DNA of 64,000 bases. Source: Anarhynchus alexandrinus. Its lineage: Eukaryota > Chordata > Aves > Charadriiformes > Charadriidae. The translations under genes were made by a program, and so were the position numbers. Below the pieces are notes generated by a model. It was given only the letters and a program-made list of their open reading frames with translations. It did no database searches and was not told the DNA's origin. The stretch covers positions 737,331-801,330 of the forward strand of contig VUYV01000090.1 of NCBI GenBank assembly GCA_008711295.1. The letters run 5' to 3'. Below, piece by piece: positions 37,186-50,116 of the stretch; the first letter of the stretch is position 1; every line of letters begins with the position of its first letter.

Positions 37186-38861
37186 CTTGCAGCAGCTGGG
37201 TAAGAATAGGAGAAGAAAAAAAAAAAAGCAAAGGACACATGAAATCTGCATCCTTCCTGTTTGCCAAAACTTCAGACTTCTGTGAGGCAGTTTACCCTTT
37301 CCTCTGTTTCCCAGTGAAACCAGGAGTCAAAGGAGATTTTCAATAGTTTTTAGGTTAATGAAAAAGTGGTGAACAAAATTATGAACGTTCTACCTTCTTC
37401 TCTCCAGAAACACTGACTGAACATTACAAGCTGCCAATCTGCACTTAATATAAAGCACTGAGTTCTTCAGACTTTCTGAATAAAATGTCATAAACTACGC
37501 ATTTGTGTGAAGACAAACAGGGAAATGTATGCCCTCAAACCTAGGAGGAAAACAGCTGATGACTCTGGTTTTCAAAACTGAGGCTTCAAGTGAAATTGTT
37601 AGTCCATATTCAGGTGGTATAACTCCCATTAGATGGGTCCCACCACTTCTGAAACCTGAAAGTCAGTTCAGCTACTTGATTATGTGAACAAGGATACTGA
37701 CACTAAACTTAAAAACATCCAGTTTTGAAAATATCCACTGGGAACAACTCTGACATGAAAATATCTTTGCACGCAGGAAAGAAATTCCAGTTATGCATTT
37801 CTGCAGCGTGTTAACACTTTTACAGTTACAGAAACAGAAGAATATCTGTTGTTGGAAGACCTCTACCTCACCACCAATCAGTGGAGGAATCTTTTTGTCT
37901 GTTACTGTAATTAGGTTTTCTAATTCAGCATAGTTAAAAACCCCTGATTTTTTAATTTTATGTGCAAAAAGTGCACAACTTCATAACAACACTTGCTGGA
38001 AGACTTCAACCTACTTCTTTTCTCTATTTAGGTTCTTCCTATTACCTCTAAATGATATCCATGTTACCTTGTGTATTTATGGTGGTGATTTTTTGTAAAA
38101 TACGTACCATTTATTCATGGATGCTTATCAATTCTGCATCCTTCTAACTGCACTTTTTGTTGTTGCTTTTTGTTAACTACTTCTATTAACTATTTCCTTC
38201 AAGGTAGAAATGCCCAGAATTGCATTCAGCATTTCAAACATCTTCAATTTACTACCATTTACTTTTTAAATAGTGTATTTCTACACTTTTCTTCAGGTTT
38301 AAATCCAATAGTTTTGAAGCTAACACAATTTCACAGTTGTTAACATATATAAATTTATAAATAAATACATTCCTTTATTTCTGGGCATTTGAAAATTAGG
38401 TTAATTTTATAATAAATATTTCCTGTTTCTTACCATATTTTGGGGCACCCTTTCCTAAAAATATAAACTCAATACATGATTAGCAAATATTTCCTTAGAT
38501 TTAATGCTATGGCTGAAATACACGAATTGTTTAATGTAAATCCCAGATTGATTTACAGGACAGCAAATTGGCGTGAAACCAATGGCTCAGAGAGAGGCAT
38601 CTTTCACTATCTTTGAAATGTATTACCAGTGTAGACCAATGTAAACACTAAGAAGCTACCTTCCATGGAGCTTAAGCATCTCAGATTAATTATTACAAAA
38701 GTACAGGAAGGATTTAGCATGTGGGGTCAGTCCATTCCATTGCACACAATGACTCAGAAGATTCCACAATTCAGTGCAAGTAAGTGACAATCACATTAGA
38801 TTACACGAGGGAATTACATGAGTGATAAAAAAATCATCAAATTTTAGATACAGTAACATAC

Positions 38862-39078
38862 CAAATAACTGCTTTGTCATCAATTCAAAAATGAAATATC
38901 TTAGCTTCACAGTCTCCCACAGTACACAGATGCCGAGGATGTCATTTTCAGATCCTCTGCTGACTACAATCTTCTCAGGAGATTTTGAAGGAACATTTAG
39001 AAATTCTGATATTAGTTGGTAGATCCTTCTGTGTTGGAGAGTGCCCAGCATGTCATTGGAAAACATGCAGGCATGGTT
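38862..39078 (-). CDS. Internal exon with uncertain 5' boundary
   Basis: The donor (TTATTTG|GTATGT) is strong and leaves phase 1. The reading frame is open back to about 39084 and includes IYQLISEFLNVPSKSPEKIV and NDILGICVLWETVKLRYFIF. The acceptor is unclear. AG at 39079 gives the phase 0 required by the previous exon but has a poor pyrimidine tract. AG at 39104 would run into a TGA unless one T of a TTTT run is surplus. AG at 39029 has a better tract but the wrong phase. The right boundary given is a choice, not a certainty. Confidence 0.6.
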
Positions 39079-39646
39079 CTTTAGTCACGCCATTCTTGCA
39101 AATCTGCAGTACTTTTAAACTGATGACACTAATCTGTTGCTGACACACTATATAACAACAGGACAAGGTATGCTACATTCAAGACATTCGGGGACAATGC
39201 TTTCTTAAAATTCATAGTTTGAGTAGGAAAACATTCCAAAACATGAATAATATTGGGAAATGAATAAAAAAATAAGAAGAGTTTACATAGATAAGAGCTT
39301 ACATAATCTCTATCAGCTTTTCCCACAAAAAGTTACATTTTCTTTTCTCATCTCTTTTTGAGCTCTGATGAGATGAAGTCTCGCTTTTGCATATTAGCAG
39401 CTTGCAGTTCCTTTCCATTTAAAAAACATTCCAATGATCAGACACAAACTTAAAACCAATCTGTAGTAACTGCTTACTTAAGAGCCCTCCATATTTTCCA
39501 AATAAAGGATAGCTAGAGAATATTCTAAATATCTCCTTTTAAAAGTTGAATCTTATTCTTATATTTTTAAGATTTTAATATTGATAGCTTATTTCAAACA
39601 GAAGAAGAGACAAAGTTGACCACAAGTAGTAATTGGTGTACTACAC

Positions 39647-39757
39647 CTTTTTCATTTCTGATTTCAGATTACAAGGATTGCTCTGCTGACTGAAGAGGGA
39701 CTTCTTGAATCTCTCAATGATTCTCCTTTTCAAGTTGCATTGCAAAGCTGGAGGAAG
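39647..39757 (-). CDS. Internal exon, basic segment
   Basis: It has a strong acceptor (CTGTTTCTCTGTTTCACGCAG) and a GTGTAG donor. It is 111 nt, exactly 37 codons, phase 0 at both ends. The other two frames contain stops. It reads LPPALQCNLKRRIIERFKKS followed by LFSQQSNPCNLKSEMKK. The central part is rich in Lys and Arg and likely helical. It joins the previous exon in frame. Confidence 0.8.
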
Positions 39758-40117
39758 CTGCGTGAAACAGAGAAACAGACATTTACACCTGCTGTAAAAA
39801 TGACCTAATCAGCAGTACCATTATTGAAAAAAGTAGTTACACTGCAAAAAGAAACATTGATATTTAACAGCATAGTGATAAACAACAGTAGACTTGATTT
39901 CATGGCATATTATAATAATGCTCCTTAGTTTGCCCATTCTGTTAGGCTTGGCATATCACATAACTCAGTCCCTCTAGCCTTGAAGGTAAAGATCATTGTA
40001 ACAAGCCTCATACAGGTAATACTAGACTTGCTTCCCCAATCAAAGTGCTAGTATTTGGACATTTTTCTACAGAGAAAGCTCATAGACTATTAGACTAGAT
40101 TTCATGTTAACTATAAC

Positions 40118-40985
40118 GAGTCACTCCAGCTGTTCTCAATCCATTCTCCGCTGAGCCTGTATTTGTGCTTGGGATTGCCACGACCCAGGTGCAGGACCTT
40201 GCACTTGGCCTGGTTGAACTTCATGAGGTTGTCCCCACCTCTCAAGCCTGTCCAGGTCCCTTTGGATGGCATCCCTTCCCTCCGGCGTTTCAACTGTGCC
40301 ACTCAGCTTGGTGTCATCATCAGACTTGCTGAGGGTGCACTCAATCCTGACATCCATGTCACCAACAAAGACATTAAACAGCACCGGTCCCAATACCGAC
40401 CCCTGAGGAATGCCACTCGTCACTGGTCTCCACTTGGACATCGAGCCGTTGACCACAACTCTGAGTGTGACCATCCAGCCAATTCCTTATCAATCATATG
40501 GTCCATTCATCAAATCCACGTCTCTCCAATTTACAGACAAGGACATAGTGTGGGACAGTGTCAAATGCTTTGCATAAGTCCAGGTAGATGATGTCAGTTG
40601 CTCTTCCCTTATCCTCCAACACTGTAACCCCGTTGTAGAAGGTCACCAAATGTGTCAGGCATGTTTTGCCCTCAGTGAAGCCATGTTGGCTGTCACCTAT
40701 CACCTCCTTATTTTTCATCTGCCTTAGCAGAGTTTCCAGGAGGATCTGCTCCATGATCTTGCCAGGCACAGAGGTAGGATTGACTGGCCTGTAGTTTCCC
40801 CAGGTCTTCCTTTTTCCCTTTTTAAAAATCGGGGTTATATTTCCCCTTTTCCAGTCAGTGGGCACTTCACCAAACTGCCATGACTTCTCAAATATGATGG
40901 CTAGTGGCCTAGCGACTTCATCCGCCAGTTCCCTCAGGACCCATGAATGCATCTCATCAGGTCGCGTGGACTTGTGTACCTGATG
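40118..40985 (-). mobile_element. Internal CR1 fragment (RT domain), lacking its 3' end
   Basis: Minus frames 40952-40494 and 40474-40136 cover the [52 protein letters not shown], then [12 protein letters not shown] and [12 protein letters not shown]. The F-A of the FADD box is mutated but both catalytic Asp remain. A frameshift lies near 40480. Unusually for CR1, the 3' UTR and tail are missing. Confidence 0.9.
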
Positions 40986-41713
40986 ACAATTCTAAGGTAT
41001 GTACTACCCTTTTGGACGGATCTCCTATGCTGTTTCTGTATAGTTGCTTACACCTGCAGACAGTGTTTGTAAAACTATAATTTTCTACCATTTAATATTC
41101 ACTTTATAATCACATCGTTGATGTGAATTCACAAAGTGCCACTCCACTGAATTCAGGAAGCTTTTTGACTACTCAAGGAAAGTTTGACCACTAATGATTC
41201 ACATTCAAACACCGTCACAGTATACATTATACAGATTTTTTTTTTTCCCGTTGGAACAAAATACTGCTCTTAGATGGCTATAAATCTGGAACAGCTATAC
41301 TGGCCTCACAGGAGTCTTGATTTGCTCTGGCAAACCAGGCATCAAGGTTACATCCTCAGCATAAAAGACTTCATCAGACAGCTGGTTGCATCCAGTTTTT
41401 TGTTACAGATAGATACCACTGTCTTTTCATGCAGAGAAGGCCTTACACATCTGCTTTAAGTCAGATGTTCCTTAGCCTATAAGTGAGTAAAAAAAATGAT
41501 GCCTTAGGAAAGGCCTGCAAGTTACTCTATAGACCACATACCACTGTGGTGAACTGTGTGCAGTTAATGTATCATGGGCATACTGGGACATTCTGAAGCA
41601 GAATTGGTAAAGAACAAGTCCACTGCTTGAGAAATTCAGAGTTGCCTCAGGCACTAGTGTTCAATTTTAGCTTTTGTTTTAATGAAATCAGATGTCAGAT
41701 CAGTTTGGGTTTG

Positions 41714-41740
41714 TTTTTTTTTTTTTAAAAAAAAAAAAAA
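41714..41740. repeat. T13-A14 palindrome
   Basis: Thirteen T followed directly by fourteen A, able to fold on itself. Confidence 0.85.
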
Positions 41741-41961
41741 GGCCAAGGATTTACATAATGCTTTTTTAAAAGCTTCCTCTTACATTGTTTTCCAGAGATC
41801 ACTCTGACTCTTGTTCCCATGGAAACTGGATTGGGAAGGCTGCCGACAGCCAAGAACTAACAGGCAAGAACTCTCCCTTGTAAAGTTCATTTTAGAATTG
41901 TCAGCTGAAATATGTAACAGAGTTTTAGAAAACAGCTATGTATTATAAAAAATATTCTACC

Positions 41962-42147
41962 TTAGATTTGTAAGAACATAAACAAGTACAAGAGAAGCAC
42001 ATAGTACACGGTGAAGAAGTACAGGTGTGGATCCCGGTTTCTCCGCCTTCCCATTCCGAAACCAATTGACACCAAAAGTATCAAAGTTGTTACTACCGCT
42101 TCAGTGGTCAATTCTGAGCAAGTCTTTGAGCTGCTGTTAGTTCTCAG
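41962..42147 (-). other. Open frame with two predicted membrane segments (unexplained)
   Basis: Sixty-one codons, stop to stop, within the intron between the 43.3- and 39.7-kb exons. Two hydrophobic stretches (VVTTLILLVSIGFGM and LYFFTVYYVLLLYLFMFL) flank a basic cluster GRRRNRDPH. An AG (AACTAACAG) and a GT (AAG|GTAGAA) lie at its edges. The phase from the upstream exon would instead read QLKDLLRIDH and stop, so it could act only as a poison exon or belong elsewhere. Confidence 0.3.
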
Positions 42148-43250
42148 TTATTGGGCACCCACGTTATGATAACTTGCATTAATTAGTAGGCCACTTGAGA
42201 AAAACCTTCTTCAACAGAGAGGATAGGTTCACTAATGAGCATCTTGGACATACTCCTAATATAGCCTGTAAAGACTGAACAGCCTCATTTGTGTTAGCAG
42301 GGGAAAGAGATAATTTCCATTTATTTTAAATAACAATTGTTTTCTTTGTCCCCAATAATTTATTTCCTGTATTACCTGTTTTGATAAGTTTGACGGTTAA
42401 AAAAAAAAAATACATGTAAAACACACCCATGTTCAGTTATGCTATTCGGTTATAAACAAAAAAAAATTTGGCTCAGCAATCTGAAATCCCCTGAGGTGAT
42501 AAACATCACTTCCCAAATATAAACACTCCATTTTGGAAAATAAAAAGATGTTTATTTAACAATAGCAAATTTTGCAAGTAACTGAAGGGCAGCTATCTTT
42601 CTAGAGAACAAAAAGTTTTCCGACACATTTTTAGTTGAGAGTTCAATACAGATTTGTATCAGCCCCATTTTTGCTTTGGAATCAGCATGAAATAACTTCA
42701 ACTCTCTTTCACTATGAAACATTTGGACTTAATTTTAAAATAAATCTTAAGTTTGAAAAAGATCTGACATTTCAAAATATTTAACATATTCAGGATTTGA
42801 ACTATTGCATTGGAAATCCCCCAGAATTATTACTATTTATTGTAATAAAAAATATTACTTAGAAGTTATTTAGAAATTATTGCTGTAGAGGAAAGCATTT
42901 TATGTAGTCTCTATGTCAGTGTATGATATTAAGGCACTTAAAATATTCATATTGGTGGCATGACAGAATGTTGTAAAAATAATTTACTGTACAATCCATC
43001 TTTCTGAGGTGAGCCAATGAATTTTTTTTTTTCATATGACTCAATTATTGCCATCCTCCACATACTAATATTCAAGGTTAGTCTTTATTTAAATGATATA
43101 TTTTTAAAGCATCCTGCCATCTGCAAAAATGTCAAGTTCTGTTGTTTTTAAAGAACAGTGACTAAATTAGCAGCACTTTGCAGTACCATCATTTTGACAA
43201 CAGCAAATAACTAAAAAGTATAGAATGTCAGAAGCAACATTAATGCATAC

Positions 43251-43351
43251 TTGAGTGATGAAGATAATTTTGTGCAGCTGAATAAGAATCTGCTGGACAG
43301 GGTCACTGATCTGACGCACCTTCCTTTGTGATACAGCAATTCCTGCCGATG
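43251..43351 (-). CDS. Internal exon, helical-looking segment
   Basis: This 101-nt exon has a TCATCTACAG acceptor and a GTATGC donor. It enters in phase 1 and exits in phase 0. It reads SAGIAVSQRKVRQISDPVQQ followed by ILIQLHKIIFITQ. The last third has leucine and isoleucine at helical spacing. The following exon at 39.7 kb continues it in frame, giving a joined segment FITQ-LPPALQ that looks like the start of a structured region. Confidence 0.8.
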
Positions 43352-45898
43352 CTGTAGATGACAACATTAAAATCAGGAGAACAACTCATTTTGTTGCCTT
43401 AATATATTAATAGTGTACACTGTTTAAAACCTGTAGATGTAAATATTAATTTTTAATGCATGACTTGTTTTTCCAACAGTGTTGGGAACAAAAAAAGCAT
43501 AATCTAAAAACTTAAAAGATTAGACAATGTAATTGATAATGGGTTTCAAAAGAAAAATCCTTTTATCTGATTCACTTCTATGTTACTCTAAAAGAAAAGA
43601 AGTATTAATGTTTCTCACTAATCATTAAATTTTTCCCACATTTATTCAAAAGGAAATTTAAAGATATGATAAACAGAATTTTCTTATTTTAACTGATTTT
43701 TTTTACATAGACTAACACACAGGTTATTTATTTTTTATATATTTTGATGTTATTAAATTTATTTTCATTTTTCCCTAGGAATTATAATAAAATGTTTGAT
43801 GTGGACCATTTGGAGAACAATTTTATTAAAATATATTTTCATGTTGCCTTATAGTGATGCGTGTTGCTTTATCCCAGCTACTTTTTGTTTCCAGCATCTA
43901 GCAAGAGCATGTTTTGAGAGAAACCTCAAGAAAATGTGCAAGAAGCTATGACTCTCTTGGGTCTTCTTTAATTTGTGTCAGAAAATCAGTGGTTTCTGTT
44001 CTTTGTCATAAATTCCTCTCCACCAGAGACCACCATATCTAAAGGATGTATGATGGAGACTGTGAAAGGACCTGTTACCAGCATTCTCCATGATCAAAAT
44101 GACACCATCATAAAATGCGTAAATGGCATTTTTCATGTTTAGAATAAAAGAATATCAATGCTAAGCAAAGAATAATGCTGTAAAAATTTCTCTCCCCACA
44201 AAGAATACAGACAATTGCTCTGTATTACAGTCTGTATATTGCTTTTGCTTGTAAATTTCACAAAAATAGTAGTGTTGACTGGGGAATATGAGGGAAAAAT
44301 GGGTTTTAAAAAATTTTAATTGCAAAGCTAGTTAGATATTGATAGAAAAATGCATGAGGTTGAGCAAACCACAAAATGGGGTTATGCAAACCAGAAAATA
44401 CTAACACAAATTCCCATATACATATGCACGTAGTTATAAGCTATGCACATTACATTACATTCTCCCTCCGCCCCTGCCATATTATATGGGATATAAAGTT
44501 GGCCTGTCTGAAGAAAAAGAAAAGACTAAACTAATATAGAAATTAAATGTTTTATCGGTGTTGAAAAACATTGTGTCTCTTAATATATCTCCATATCATT
44601 TCTCTAAGCAATAACATATCAAGTAGACTTGTACACTAGACAGATCAGAAGATGTAATATTCATTGACTAATTATTAAGAAGAGATCATGAAGTTGGAAA
44701 TCCACAATAAGAAAGTATTGGCACTTTGAGAAAATAACATTGCTATAAGTTGTTTCTAATATTTTCTTCTAAAACAGATATTCAAAAAAGTGGTTTTTTT
44801 AAACATTGTATTTAAACATTTCCTTTAGCTATTACCTAATAATACACATAATAGATATGCATACACCAATCCACAAACAGTGCACACACCGGCTTATATT
44901 TTAGTGCTTAACTATTTAATTGGGTATCCAAATGTGATCTCTGTTAAAAAGCATCCATCATACCTGATGGCAGTGACACTACATTTTGTAGGACAAATTC
45001 TGAAGTAAAGAACAGAGTCAGTTTGGAATTAAAAGGAAAACTTTAGAATTACTTTAGAATTAAGAATATTTCAGTACTTTAAAAATTTAGGCTTCCTCAT
45101 CACTTTTATTAGATTATTGTTGATTTTATTTAGATAAGTATGAATTAATTATCATGGCAAGGAGCAAGAAAGATGACTTTTTCTTATCTTATGAAAATAG
45201 TGAGTAGGTATAAACCTGTTCCTCTTCCTCTAAAGCTAGACTACCATCCTCTGTCAAGCAAATCCATGTACATAATGTATACTTTTCACAGACAAAAGCA
45301 CTGCAAAGGAAGTCATGCACGTATAGAAGCTATGCTTTTCTTTCAGCAAAATAAATTTAATATAATTTTAACCTGTTCATTTACCTCTATCAGAAAAAAA
45401 AATATATCTGCTATGTGAAAATATCAAGTTCTTGGGATCAAGAATTGAAAACAAAAGCTGAAAGCGAATGTTTATTTTCCCCATTGAACCACTGTTTGGG
45501 ACTCATCACAAACAGCCATTAAATCAGATATGGTCTTGGTCATCCAGAATTTGAGCTAGATAAACTTGTCTGATGTAGGTACATTTTTTTCTTGTAGTAC
45601 AAGTAGCTTAGTGATTAAGACTGTGCTCTTTTTCTAAAGCAAAACTGCCCTAATTTACCAGCTAGTAATATCAAATATCCATGTGATTTGTTTCCTGCTA
45701 TATTCAATGATAGTTGAAAAATACTAGCCAAAGGCAGCTTGATAAAAAGCAAAACCAAATTCACTTGATTACCTAAATGAGTGAGCATTACTTAAAATTT
45801 ACAAAGCAGAGTAAACTCCGTACTGATTTGTGGATGTTATATCTAAAAGGTTGACTACATTTTGTTAACTAAAGACCATTATGAAATTCCCTATTGAA

Positions 45899-45899
<1 letters not shown>

Positions 45900-45931
<32 letters not shown>

Positions 45932-45986
45932 AAAATAAAAAAAAAAAATTTTAATTAAATAAATAAAAAACAAAAAAAAAAAAAAG
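45900..45986. repeat. A-rich tract (A31 and following)
   Basis: About 87 bases nearly all A, starting with a run of 31. No recognisable gene copy precedes it. Confidence 0.85.
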
Positions 45987-46643
45987 GACATAATAATCTA
46001 CTTGTGTTTCATGGAATAATTTTAATTCCAGCCATAAGAACCAATAGACAAATACTGCTGATCAAGCTTTAGGCAATTTAATAGAATTAGGACATAGAAG
46101 TAAATATTACGTATTCTACAAACTGTGTGGATTTACAAAATATAATTCGGATTTTAAATATAACAATTAAAACAAACAGAACAGCTTGATTCTTATTTAC
46201 CTATTGCTCCTTTATCATGCTTTGCCTGCTGAGAAAGAGTATAGAGCCAAAACTAAATCAGATTCTTGAATTTTCATGTGGTAAATAAGTCGTTATTTAT
46301 GATTCTTAATCTTATGTGTTTAAGTCATACACACGGTCAGACCCGGAGATTAAATAAAAGCTTATCAGCAGACTGCCACTGTAAAACACTTAGTGTATTA
46401 CTAAAGTACATTAGTTACCAAAATTATCTTTCCAAGTTGAGTATTAGACCTGAAAGCTAAGCAAAGAGCTTAGGTCCAAGTATTGAACTTCAGCCAGCAG
46501 CCCTGTATCTCTCCTAAATACAGTTATCTCTAAACTACACTTCAGAGGCTAATTTAGATCCGTATTCTAAAATTTCCTCATAAAGAAACACCTTGAGGAT
46601 CATAAAGTCTTATGTACAGATTTACATTCACCTACACCTTTTT

Positions 46644-46656
46644 NNNNNNNNNNNNN
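46644..46656. other. Assembly gap (13 N)
   Basis: Thirteen N between CCTTTTT and GGGGGC, so both edges are homopolymers. Confidence 0.95.
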
Positions 46657-47344
46657 GGGGGCAAAGTGATCTGGTATCAAGAATGAAAATTCTACTGAAA
46701 GGAAGATGAAATCCAGATACCAAAGTGAATTAGCCCACAACCGAACTATTATCATTTTTTTTCCCTGTTGAATTTCTGTGCTGGCTACTTTAACAAGAAG
46801 TAGAAGACAGACATTCACAAACTGAAGTGCCTAGGGACCAACCAGATCTGAGTTGTGCTCTAACGGAAAATAAAGAGATACAGAAAATGTCATTCTCTGT
46901 CACAGAGACACACATTTCCAGCAGGATCAGGAAGATAATGACATCGTTGCTATTGTCGAACTTTTTGTGTTAATCCCTTTTGGCAGATGGGTTGAGAGAG
47001 GCAAGTGAAATTCAGTTCAACATTTTTCCCTAAGTCTCCTCTTAATAATCAATAAGAGGAAAAGAAGTCTTGCATTGCCCCTGAGCCACTTAAGGAAGAA
47101 TTTATGTTGGTCTTTCTGCACAGAAATCTTCAGTTTTTGTTAGGACACTGATAAAAACTTTACCTCCTTGGCATATTACCTTTTTCACTGCTCACTGTTC
47201 TGTGGTGTTTGACTTCTCCTTTGCTGTCAATGGCTTGTATTACAAAACATAAACAAATAAATGAATGCCCTTTCCTTTGTGAGTCTTCTCAGACTATTTT
47301 TTTTTTCCTGAATAAAAATATGCTTCAAACGATGTAGTTGCCAA

Positions 47345-48793
47345 GCCACTCTCCATGATATTTGAAAAGTCATGGCAGTAAGGTGAAGTCCCTGGTGACT
47401 AGAAAAGGGAAACATTGCACCCGTTTTTAAAAAGGGTGGAAAGGAGGATCCTGGGAAATACTGACCTGTCAGCCCCACCTCTGTGCCTGGGAAGATCATG
47501 GAACAGACCGTCCTAGAACCTGTGCTAAAGCACATGGAGGACAGGAAGGTGATTCGAGACAGCCAGCACGGCTTCACCAGGGGTAATTCCTGCCTGATCA
47601 ACCTAGTGGCCTTCTATGATGGAGTGATTACATCAGTGGACAAGGGCAGAGCTACGGATGTTGTCTATCTGGACTTCCGTAAGGCCATTGACACGGTCCC
47701 CCACAACATACTTCTCTAAATTGCAGAAATAGGGATTTTATGGACTGTTCGGTGGATGAGGAATTGGTTGGATGGTCGCATCCAGAGGGTAGTGGTCAAT
47801 GGCTCAATGCCCAGATGGAGATCAGTGGCAAGTGGTGTCCCTCAGGGGTCCACATTGGGACTGTTCACTATCTTCATCAATGACAGACAGTGGGATCGAG
47901 TGCACCCTCAGCAAGTTTGCAGACAACACCAAGCTGAGTGGTGCAGTTGACACACCTGAGGGACAGGACACCACTCAGAGGGACCTGGACAAGCTCGAGA
48001 AGTGGGCACATGTGAACCTTATGTGCTTCAACAAGGCCAAGTGCAAAGTCCTGCACCTGGGTCACAGCAAACCCAACCACAAATACAGGCTGGGGGATGA
48101 AGGGATTGAGATCAGCCCTGCTGAGAGGGACTTGGGGGGTACTGGTGGGTGAAAAGCTGGACAATGGGCACTTGCAGCCCAGAATGCCAACCAAATCCTG
48201 GGCTGCATCAAAAGAAGCGTGGCCAGCAGGTCGAGGGAGGTTATTCTGCCCTTCTACTCTGCTCTCATGAGACCCCACCTGGAGTACTGCATCCAGCTCT
48301 GGAGCCCTCAGCACAGGAAAGACATGGATCTGTTAGAGTGGATCCAGAGGAGGGCCATGAAGGTGATCAGGGGTTTGGAGCACCTCTCCTATGAAGACAG
48401 GCTGAGAGAGTTGGGGTTCTTCAGCCTGGAGAAAAGAAGGCTCTGGGGTGACCTTATTGCAGCCTTTCAGTACTTAAAGGTGGCCTACAGGAAAGATGGA
48501 GACAAACTTTTAGCAGGGCCTGTTGGCGATAGGACAAAGGGTAATAGCTTTAAACTAAAAGAGTGTAGATTTACACTAGACCTGTGGAAGAAATCTTTTT
48601 TACAATGAGGGTGGTGAAACACTGGACCAAGTTGCCCAGAGAGGTGGTAGATGCCCCATCCCTGGAAACATTCAAGATCAGGTTGGACGGGGCTCTGAGC
48701 AACCTGATCTAGGTGAAGATGTCCCTGCTCACTGCAGGGAGATTGGACAAGATGGCCTTTAAAGGGCCCTTCCAACCCAAACTATTCTATGAT
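47345..48793 (+). mobile_element. CR1 LINE fragment, 1.45 kb, sense orientation
   Basis: The longest CR1 here. It covers the RT from the NYRPVS region ([36 protein letters not shown]) to the C-terminus and 3' tail (ACTATTCTATGAT). It is non-functional: a stop interrupts the RT at 47719, several frameshifts follow, and the catalytic FADD reads FADN ([13 protein letters not shown]). It lies in an intron, opposite to the host gene. Confidence 0.94.
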
Positions 48794-50078
48794 ATCAGCA
48801 AACAGAAAGGACCAAGTAGGACATAACATGGATTTTCCTGTTATTCAGTGTATAGAGCTTTCTCTTTTTAATATTATGATAGTAACTATATGACTTACCA
48901 GCCTAGGAAGACCAGATGTAATGTCTACTTGTAGTGTCTATGTGTTTCAAAGATGGCTAGAGACAAAATATTCAGCTAGGAACTTTAGGAGTTCCCATAA
49001 AGTCCATATACTCCAAAACCACTCCACAATTATATTTTTTTTAAATAGAGAAGTATACCATTATCTGGGGGATGAGGGCATGGGTGTGTGAATAGGCTGC
49101 TGAGTACTTGATCAAAACTTTTAAGAGTTTTACCCAAAAAGGAAAACATTACTGACAAAAGAGACCAGATTTGCTCATATTACCCACAGGACTGAAAATA
49201 TTAACAAAGGCTGAAGTGTTTATCTGCAGATCAGTGTAGCTCTGATATGTTATGGCTGGATAGTGGGTTTAAACTCTGTGTTGGTATTATAATGACACTC
49301 TTCAGTAAACAGCACTGAAAACTGCTGGAAGTGGACAGCAAATTTTGATTTGTACTGCATAATTTGAATTCCTAATACAATTTTTTCTATCAAAAAGCTG
49401 TGAAATAGAAGTTAGTACAGACAAAAAGTACTTTTTAATGAAAATATTTGAACTGCTCAAATTAATTTTCTTTCGAATATTATTTAATTCAGACAATATG
49501 CATTCTGAAATCACAGGTTTTCTTTCTTACATACAAGGAAGCTTCTCGATAAGAAAGACAAGTATCTCAAATGGAAAACATGTTTCATCGATGATAATGT
49601 ATAAATACATGATAATTTACAAGGGCTGTATGAAATATTCCTTTCATAGGATAAATTCCCGTTGCATTTGGCAGAAGTTTAGCCAGGATAATGACCACTA
49701 AAGTGAGGTCTTACTGATTTACTATTGGAATTCATATTTTTTAAAAAATCCTTAAGGATATTTCAGATATTTGTATTTGAAATGTAATTATCTCATTTTC
49801 TAGCATTTTAATATATAATTATTAGATAATACTATGATTTTTCATATTGCAAAGACCTACAACTAGAAGACTGTAAGACTGCCACCCTGTCACAAATGAA
49901 TACTCTGTTTTCTTAGTATGGGCCCTGCGCACTCTCAAGAAGATATCAATAGGCAGTAAAGCTGAAGAAATAAAAGAGGAGAGACTCTATATGCAACAGG
50001 AGAATAAGGTCTAAAAACTTGGAAATTGTTAGGTTTAATTTAAGTTAAAGTTTGATTTTGTTGCAAGCACAAAATTAC

Positions 50079-50116
50079 CTGGTCGCAGTCTTGATCCCAG
50101 ACCTTCAATATAATCT
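50079..50116 (-). CDS. Micro-exon (38 nt)
   Basis: It sits after a long T tract ending AATAATAG, with a GTAATT donor after CCAG. It enters in phase 2 and leaves in phase 1. That is exactly what the exons at 52.7 and 43.3 kb need to be joined. It reads DYIEGLGSRLRP. The phase fit on both sides, rather than length, is the reason to believe it. Confidence 0.68.

Larger units (their letters stand above)
43352..50078. other. Intron
   Basis: Contains an A-rich tract (45900-45986), a 13-N gap (46644-46656) and a plus-strand CR1 (47345-48793). No exon was found between 43.35 and 50.08 kb; the gap could hide little. Confidence 0.5.

Noticed and set aside
47483..48608. ORFs of 64-129 codons on the plus strand
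   Set aside because: They are fragments of the CR1 reverse transcriptase, not host genes.
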